Positions 63,034 through 64,000 of a DNA stretch of 64,000 nucleotides are shown here, one piece after another. The stretch comes from Cunninghamia lanceolata (taxonomy: Eukaryota > Streptophyta > Pinopsida > Cupressales > Cupressaceae): assembly GCA_027924645.1 (NCBI GenBank), contig BSBN01001750.1, positions 124,001-188,000 on the forward strand, read 5' to 3'. A program made the position numbers and the translations under genes. The stretch's first letter is position 1. Every line of letters starts with the position of its first letter. The notes under the pieces were generated by a model. The model made no database searches. It had not been told where the DNA came from and saw only the letters and a list, made by a program, of their open reading frames with translations.

Positions 63034-64000
63034 TTAAGTGAAATGCAAAATAGAATAACTCGAACCACTTCCAGCACGTTCATACTGAACCTGCGTGGAA
63101 GTTCCTCTCCTAGCTAAGAAACACTCCCTCTTAGCAAGGAAGGAATTCTGCACCAATCCAAGTTTGTCTCTAAATGCTTCAAACTTCCCTTTTGCTAAGG
63201 GCTTGGTCAGAATTTCAGCTAATTGTTGATCAACTGCTCCCTGGAAGCTGGAAGGCTCTAAATCTATGATGTTGCTGATCAATTCCATGTAGTTAGGAAA
63301 CTTCTTTGGAGGCCTACTCTCCCTAAATCTGCTCCTTGGAGCCTCAACATGCTCCTGAGCATCCCTCAATGTTTGTGTGAACCATCGAGGTCTCTTAATA
63401 GAAATGGAAGGAGCTAATGACTCTTTTGAAGATTGTTGTTCTGTATTGGAAACAACTGGAATCTTTGGAGACAAAGACTCAACCTTCAAAGCTTCTTTCT
63501 CCTCATCCTTTGTTACTGGAATGAATTCATGAGACTTCCTAGATGCAAAGTCCTCAAACTTTACATCCCTACTGACTACAACCTTCCTTTGTTCTGGATT
63601 ATAGACCCTGTAGGCCTTAGAAGTCTCATTGTAACCCACAAATAAACCCTTCCGACTGGAAGGTTCCAATTTTGTCCTTTTCTCTATAGGTACATGAAAA
63701 TAAACTGGACAGCCAAAAATGCGAAAGTGACTCACTTTTGGCTTCACACTAGCGAATGCCCCTTTGGTGTCTTGTCCTCCAAGATCTTGTGAGGACACAT
63801 GTTTTGAATGTAGATTGTTGTGTTGCATGCTTCTGCCCAAAGAAACATCAATAGGTCCTGATCATGAATCGTGGCCTTAGAAGCCCCTATGATAGATTGA
63901 TTTTTTCATTCTGCAACCCCATTCTGTTGTGGGTTGTATGGAATAGTTAACTCCCTCTTGATTCCTGCTTCCTTGTAGAAACCCTCGAACTCCTTGGAGG
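63034..64000 (-). pseudogene. Ty1/copia III polyprotein fragment, RT-RNase H deleted
   Basis: From the right edge the minus strand encodes integrase pieces with frameshifts (FLWAEACNTT-type frames near 63830), then intact KPKVSHFRIFGCPVYFHVPI, GLFVGYNETSKAYRVYNP and VVVSRDVKFEDF (integrase C-terminus), then the linker ending NYMELISNIIDLEPSSFQGA. It passes directly into VDQQLAEILTKPLAKGKFEA, which normally follows RNase H. So about the whole RT-RNase H part is missing, in frame. The element continues past 64000. Confidence 0.88.

Noticed and set aside
1..64000. tRNA, rRNA or CRISPR-like arrays
   Set aside because: None seen. The regular arrays present are within transposable elements and lack CRISPR features.

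Overview
The window looks like a slice of a very large, repeat-packed seed-plant genome, most likely a gymnosperm. This is inferred from one host gene stretched over tens of kb by introns full of retrotransposons; nothing in the sequence identifies a species. The only host gene I can support is a plant MORC-type GHKL ATPase on the + strand. Six in-phase exons with GT-AG borders lie at 28838-29836 and 59670-59959. The intron between exons four and five of this set is 29,833 bp. The first and last exons of the gene are not visible here.

Left part (1-25708). First comes the 3' end of a Tat-type Ty3/gypsy element with an antisense plant mobile domain ORF and the start of its 3' LTR (1659). Then comes a deep nest. 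A minus-strand gypsy element (gag at 6562-7041, LTR at 7042-9486 plus 25201-25708) has one solo LTR in its gag (3131-6561, target duplication AAGTG) and another in its LTR (9487-12509 plus 25054-25200). That second solo LTR is split by a Ty1/copia element (12510-25053, target duplication AACAT). The copia element is itself split by two hAT transposons (13560-17405 and 18164-22283), each with terminal inverted repeats and an exact 8-bp target duplication.

Middle (25709-59669). The MORC exons and the 30-kb intron follow. The intron holds a LINE fragment cut by a Tork-like copia element (33757-38817, TTGAC duplication), a complete but decayed Ty3/gypsy chromovirus (40047-48997), a truncated long-LTR element (50830-57905), and a 3' LTR of another element (58924). 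The three large LTR elements all lie antisense to MORC.

Right part (59670-64000). Two more MORC exons are followed by a PPR pseudogene, a 154-bp tandem duplication, and a copia fragment whose RT-RNase H region has been deleted.

The most interesting system is a family of very long LTRs (about 3.0 to 6.4 kb). They share the 5' end TGTTGTACCC, a TATA box, tandem GGCGC-rich arrays, and in one copy a roughly 1,000-codon ORF inside the U3 region. A decayed piece of the same ORF sits at the same place in a second LTR, which suggests the gene belongs to the family rather than being a chance insertion.
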